Positions 5,168 through 7,520 of a stretch of 7,520 nt of DNA are shown here, piece by piece. Location of the stretch: NCBI GenBank assembly GCA_948468465.1, contig CAOKJJ010000214.1, positions 1 to 7,520 of the forward strand, read 5' to 3'. Within the stretch, counting starts at the first letter, position 1; each line of letters opens with the position of its first letter. The stretch comes from an uncultured Eubacterium sp. GTDB taxonomy: Bacteria > Bacillota_A > Clostridia > Lachnospirales > Lachnospiraceae. A model generated the notes under the pieces. The model did no database searches, was not told the DNA's origin, and saw only the letters and a list, made by a program, of their open reading frames with translations. Both the position numbers and the translations under genes were made by a program.

Positions 5168-7507
5168 GTGTACCCGCCGCTTTATACGCATACCATTACC
5201 TATGCAATGGAGCATGGCAGGGCGGACGATTACCTGGAATCAAGGAAGCTGAACCTGGACTGCAAAAAAGCAGTTGAGGACGCAATCCGGGAGAACTTTG
5301 ACGGGATGCACCTGGCGCATGATGCCGCTAAAGGAATCCTTGAAAAATATGGTGCGGAACGAGTGGTATTTATCCTTGCCAACACGGTACAGCATTTGGA
5401 GTATGACGGGAGGTTCTCCTTCGGAAATAAGGCGTGGGCAAAGGGGTATGAGATACCTGAGAATATAAACCGGGGTATGGATATGAACGCCGACTATGTG
5501 ATAAACAGCCACCCGGCTGTTCTGGACGGGTTTATCGGGCTTGCAAGAGATGGGATAAGGGAACAGGAATTAGGGAAGGAAAAAAGTGTGCGGATTAATG
5601 AGGAAACAAAAGGATTTATTGCAGTTGGGCATTTCGGCACATGGCATACGGCAGAGGCAAAAGAGATTAGCGGCGAGCTATTTTACCGGATGGAGCATGA
5701 GGAATATGGGGATTCGGTCGCTTCTATTGTTGTCAACCAGGAGGGGGAGCTGGTGGCAGAGGATCTGGAGCATGGATTTGACCAGGGGGCAATGGAAGCA
5801 ATCGGCGAGTATTTTTCGGAAAAGGGAATAGAGATGGAATCAGAGCCGGAACCGCCATTCATCGCACGATACTATGTCATACAGAACGCCGATGGCAGTA
5901 AAGCGGAAAGGGAATACCAGTATTTTGAAGAGATGGATGCGGCGGTCATTGCCTACCATCAGATCCCGAACCATATGGACAAGCAGCTTGGCATGGAGAG
6001 CGCCGAACAACCGCCTTCCAGGATGTCCCTGATTGAGTGCAGGAATGGGATTGAAACGCTTACAGATATAGAATTTAATTCCCTGAGCGGGAAATGGGTG
6101 CGTGAGGAAACGATGGCGGCGGCGCAGAAAGCAAAGGAGTATCTGGATAACTATGATGTTGAAATCGCATACCAGACAGGGAAAGGCTATTTTTCCATCC
6201 AGACTGTTTCTGACGGCTATGATTATACGATTTATGGCAAAGATTTCCGGGAGATTGACGGAGGCGTGTATGACAACCCGGATATATCCATCGGTGAAGC
6301 GATGGAAGCAATCCTTTCTGATGAAGGAATCCCTATGACAGCATGTAAAGTTATGGATTATGAGGAATTGCAGGAAAAAGCTGAAATAGTGGCACGGGAA
6401 GATCTGCAGAAAGCGCAGACGAAAGAAACAGAGAAGGGGAAACTGCCGCCTGTTTCTGATATGACGGAGCCGGAGCCTGCCTTAAACGGCCAGAGCCGGG
6501 CAGGGATAGAGGAAACCGTACTCTGCTATGCCCAGGCGCAGATTGATGGAATGGAGCTGTCGGAGGAAGTGGAGCTGCTTGGCGCGAGAGTATATGGTAG
6601 CCGTTCCAGGGAAGGACTGTACCATGAAGGCTCGGATATGGATGTGGTGGTATCTTATAGCGGTGATTTACAAGAAGATGTTTTCTTTAATGCGTTACAT
6701 GAGGGAGGGTTGAAGATAGCGGGAATCCCGGTTGACATCAATCCAATCTCTACGGAAAAGACGGGGACGTTGGAAGAATATTTAAAGAGTGCGGAAGAAT
6801 ATCTGGACGAAAAACAGAGCCATATGGAGATTCCTAAAAACAACCAACAGACAGAGCAGGAGGCAACCATTACATTCTATGTGGCAGAATGTACGGAGTT
6901 CCCTGTTCTGGGGGAATACCATGAGCGGCTGGAAACATTGCAGGAAGCGATGGAGCTGTATGAGAAAATCCCGGCAGAGAGGAGGAATGGCTTGAAAGGG
7001 ATTGGCTTCCGCCTGGAGGATGGCAGTATTTATGACGGGAATTTCGATTTAATGGTAATGGGAGAAATGCAGACGGAATTTATCAACGAGAGTCCCCAGT
7101 ACCGGAATAGTCCATTAGTGCAGAAGGCGATTGCGGATATGGAGGCAATCCTTCTGGAACAGGCCGTAGGGCGGGAAGCGCCGGATTCAGCAGAAAAGGT
7201 AGAAGAACCGCAACAGCCGATGCCAGGAGCTGTGCAGATGGAAGAAAGCCAGAATCAAGACAAGGCGGCGCAGGAATCCTTTGGGGATACGGCGGCATTG
7301 GAAAAGCAATCTGCAGAGCCGGAAAAAGCGGCTGAAAATGCCCTCAAGACAGACAGGAATATATCCGGCGACAGCAAGAAGCAGTCCGTCTTAAATGCCC
7401 TCAGGGAACGGCAGGCAAGGCTGAAAACGCAGGGGAAGGAAAATCCGGGCCAGGAGAAACAGGGGCAGAAAGCGCAGGCAAAGAAGAAAGGAGAACCGGA
7501 ATTATGA
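5168..7507 (+). CDS. DUF3849 and nucleotidyltransferase multidomain (polyvalent-type) protein; start uncertain
   Basis: This 779-residue acidic protein, counted from GTG 5168, has no signal peptide or membrane segment and is presumably cytoplasmic. Residues 2 to about 130 match DUF3849 (YPPLYTHTITYAMEHG, LDCKKAVEDAI, DGMHL, ANTVQHLEYDGRFS, SHPAVLDGFI). About 145-221 (HFGTWH, EHEEYGD), 231-395 (YFSIQTVSDGYDYTIYGKDF) and 567-662 (FYVAECTEFPVLGEYHE, GIGFRLEDGSIYDG) are compact modules I recognise as recurring in conjugative-element proteins but cannot name. About 446-548 is an MNT-like nucleotidyltransferase: Gly477-Ser478, Asp490, Asp492 and Asp523 form the expected metal site. Low-complexity linkers separate the modules, and the C-terminus is basic. 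Families of this kind are proposed to act in host-element conflict, for example against restriction; that role is inferred here. No ribosome binding site precedes the GTG, and the frame is open back to 5090, so the 5' end may be truncated or frameshifted. The next gene overlaps its stop. Confidence 0.88.
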   Translation: MYPPLYTHTITYAMEHGRADDYLESRKLNLDCKKAVEDAIRENFDGMHLAHDAAKGILEKYGAERVVFILANTVQHLEYDGRFSFGNKAWAKGYEIPENINRGMDMNADYVINSHPAVLDGFIGLARDGIREQELGKEKSVRINEETKGFIAVGHFGTWHTAEAKEISGELFYRMEHEEYGDSVASIVVNQEGELVAEDLEHGFDQGAMEAIGEYFSEKGIEMESEPEPPFIARYYVIQNADGSKAEREYQYFEEMDAAVIAYHQIPNHMDKQLGMESAEQPPSRMSLIECRNGIETLTDIEFNSLSGKWVREETMAAAQKAKEYLDNYDVEIAYQTGKGYFSIQTVSDGYDYTIYGKDFREIDGGVYDNPDISIGEAMEAILSDEGIPMTACKVMDYEELQEKAEIVAREDLQKAQTKETEKGKLPPVSDMTEPEPALNGQSRAGIEETVLCYAQAQIDGMELSEEVELLGARVYGSRSREGLYHEGSDMDVVVSYSGDLQEDVFFNALHEGGLKIAGIPVDINPISTEKTGTLEEYLKSAEEYLDEKQSHMEIPKNNQQTEQEATITFYVAECTEFPVLGEYHERLETLQEAMELYEKIPAERRNGLKGIGFRLEDGSIYDGNFDLMVMGEMQTEFINESPQYRNSPLVQKAIADMEAILLEQAVGREAPDSAEKVEEPQQPMPGAVQMEESQNQDKAAQESFGDTAALEKQSAEPEKAAENALKTDRNISGDSKKQSVLNALRERQARLKTQGKENPGQEKQGQKAQAKKKGEPEL
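7487..7493 (+). promoter_or_regulatory. Ribosome binding site for the gene starting at 7504
   Basis: AAAGGAG lies inside the 3' end of the polyvalent gene, ten bases before the ATG at 7504 and thirteen before the in-frame ATG at 7507. The spacing favours the first. Its strength contrasts with the absence of any such site before the GTG at 5168. Confidence 0.7.
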
Positions 7508-7520
7508 TGGAAAGATTTGA
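7504..7520 (+). CDS. Start of an unidentified downstream gene (cut by window edge)
   Basis: ATG at 7504 opens a frame reading MMERF and then leaves the window. It overlaps the stop of the polyvalent gene as ATGA and has a strong ribosome binding site upstream. This is the compact operon layout usual in conjugative elements. Five residues are too few to suggest a product. Confidence 0.6.

Noticed and set aside
4988..5215. Minus-strand frame of 75 codons crossing the gap, with a hydrophobic stretch
   Set aside because: There is no ribosome binding site before its ATG, it overlaps coding sequence at both ends, and the hydrophobic stretch arises from AT-rich DNA.

Overview
The window looks like a piece of integrative or conjugative DNA from a low-to-mid GC Firmicute, most likely a gut Clostridium relative such as a Lachnospiraceae member. 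The family calls rest on motifs read directly from the sequence. The host is inferred from the type of mobile-element proteins, the strong AGGAG-type ribosome binding sites and the codon choice. Everything is on the plus strand and there is no housekeeping gene.

Positions 1-5031 hold three consecutive large serine recombinase genes. The first is cut by the left window edge only a little upstream of its catalytic serine. The second starts one base after the stop of the first, and the third overlaps the end of the second by 14 bases, so they read as one translationally linked unit. All three keep the catalytic YxRxS motif, the DLSRFGR(N/D) motif, a recombinase domain, a four-cysteine zinc ribbon, a coiled-coil region and a DUF4368-like tail. 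They are clearly different from one another. Such triplets are known as the integration and excision module at the end of some Firmicutes mobile elements.

Positions 5032-5167 contain no convincing gene. The first 70 bases are very AT-rich (about 21% GC by hand count). Composition then returns to normal, and a reading frame leads into the next gene. I interpret this as the probable right end of the element carrying the three recombinases, next to the DNA into which it inserted.

Positions 5168-7507 encode a 779-residue multidomain protein of the kind found in conjugative elements, often called polyvalent proteins. It has an N-terminal DUF3849 domain, several conserved but unnamed modules, and a nucleotidyltransferase (MNT-like) domain with its metal-binding residues intact. 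Its start is abnormal: the GTG has no ribosome binding site, while a well-placed site and ATG at 5125-5144 lie one reading-frame step away and run into a stop after two codons. A further gene starts at 7504 in an ATGA overlap and leaves the window. The simplest reading is a mobile element with three serine recombinases nested inside a larger conjugative element. The left end and any cargo genes lie outside the window.
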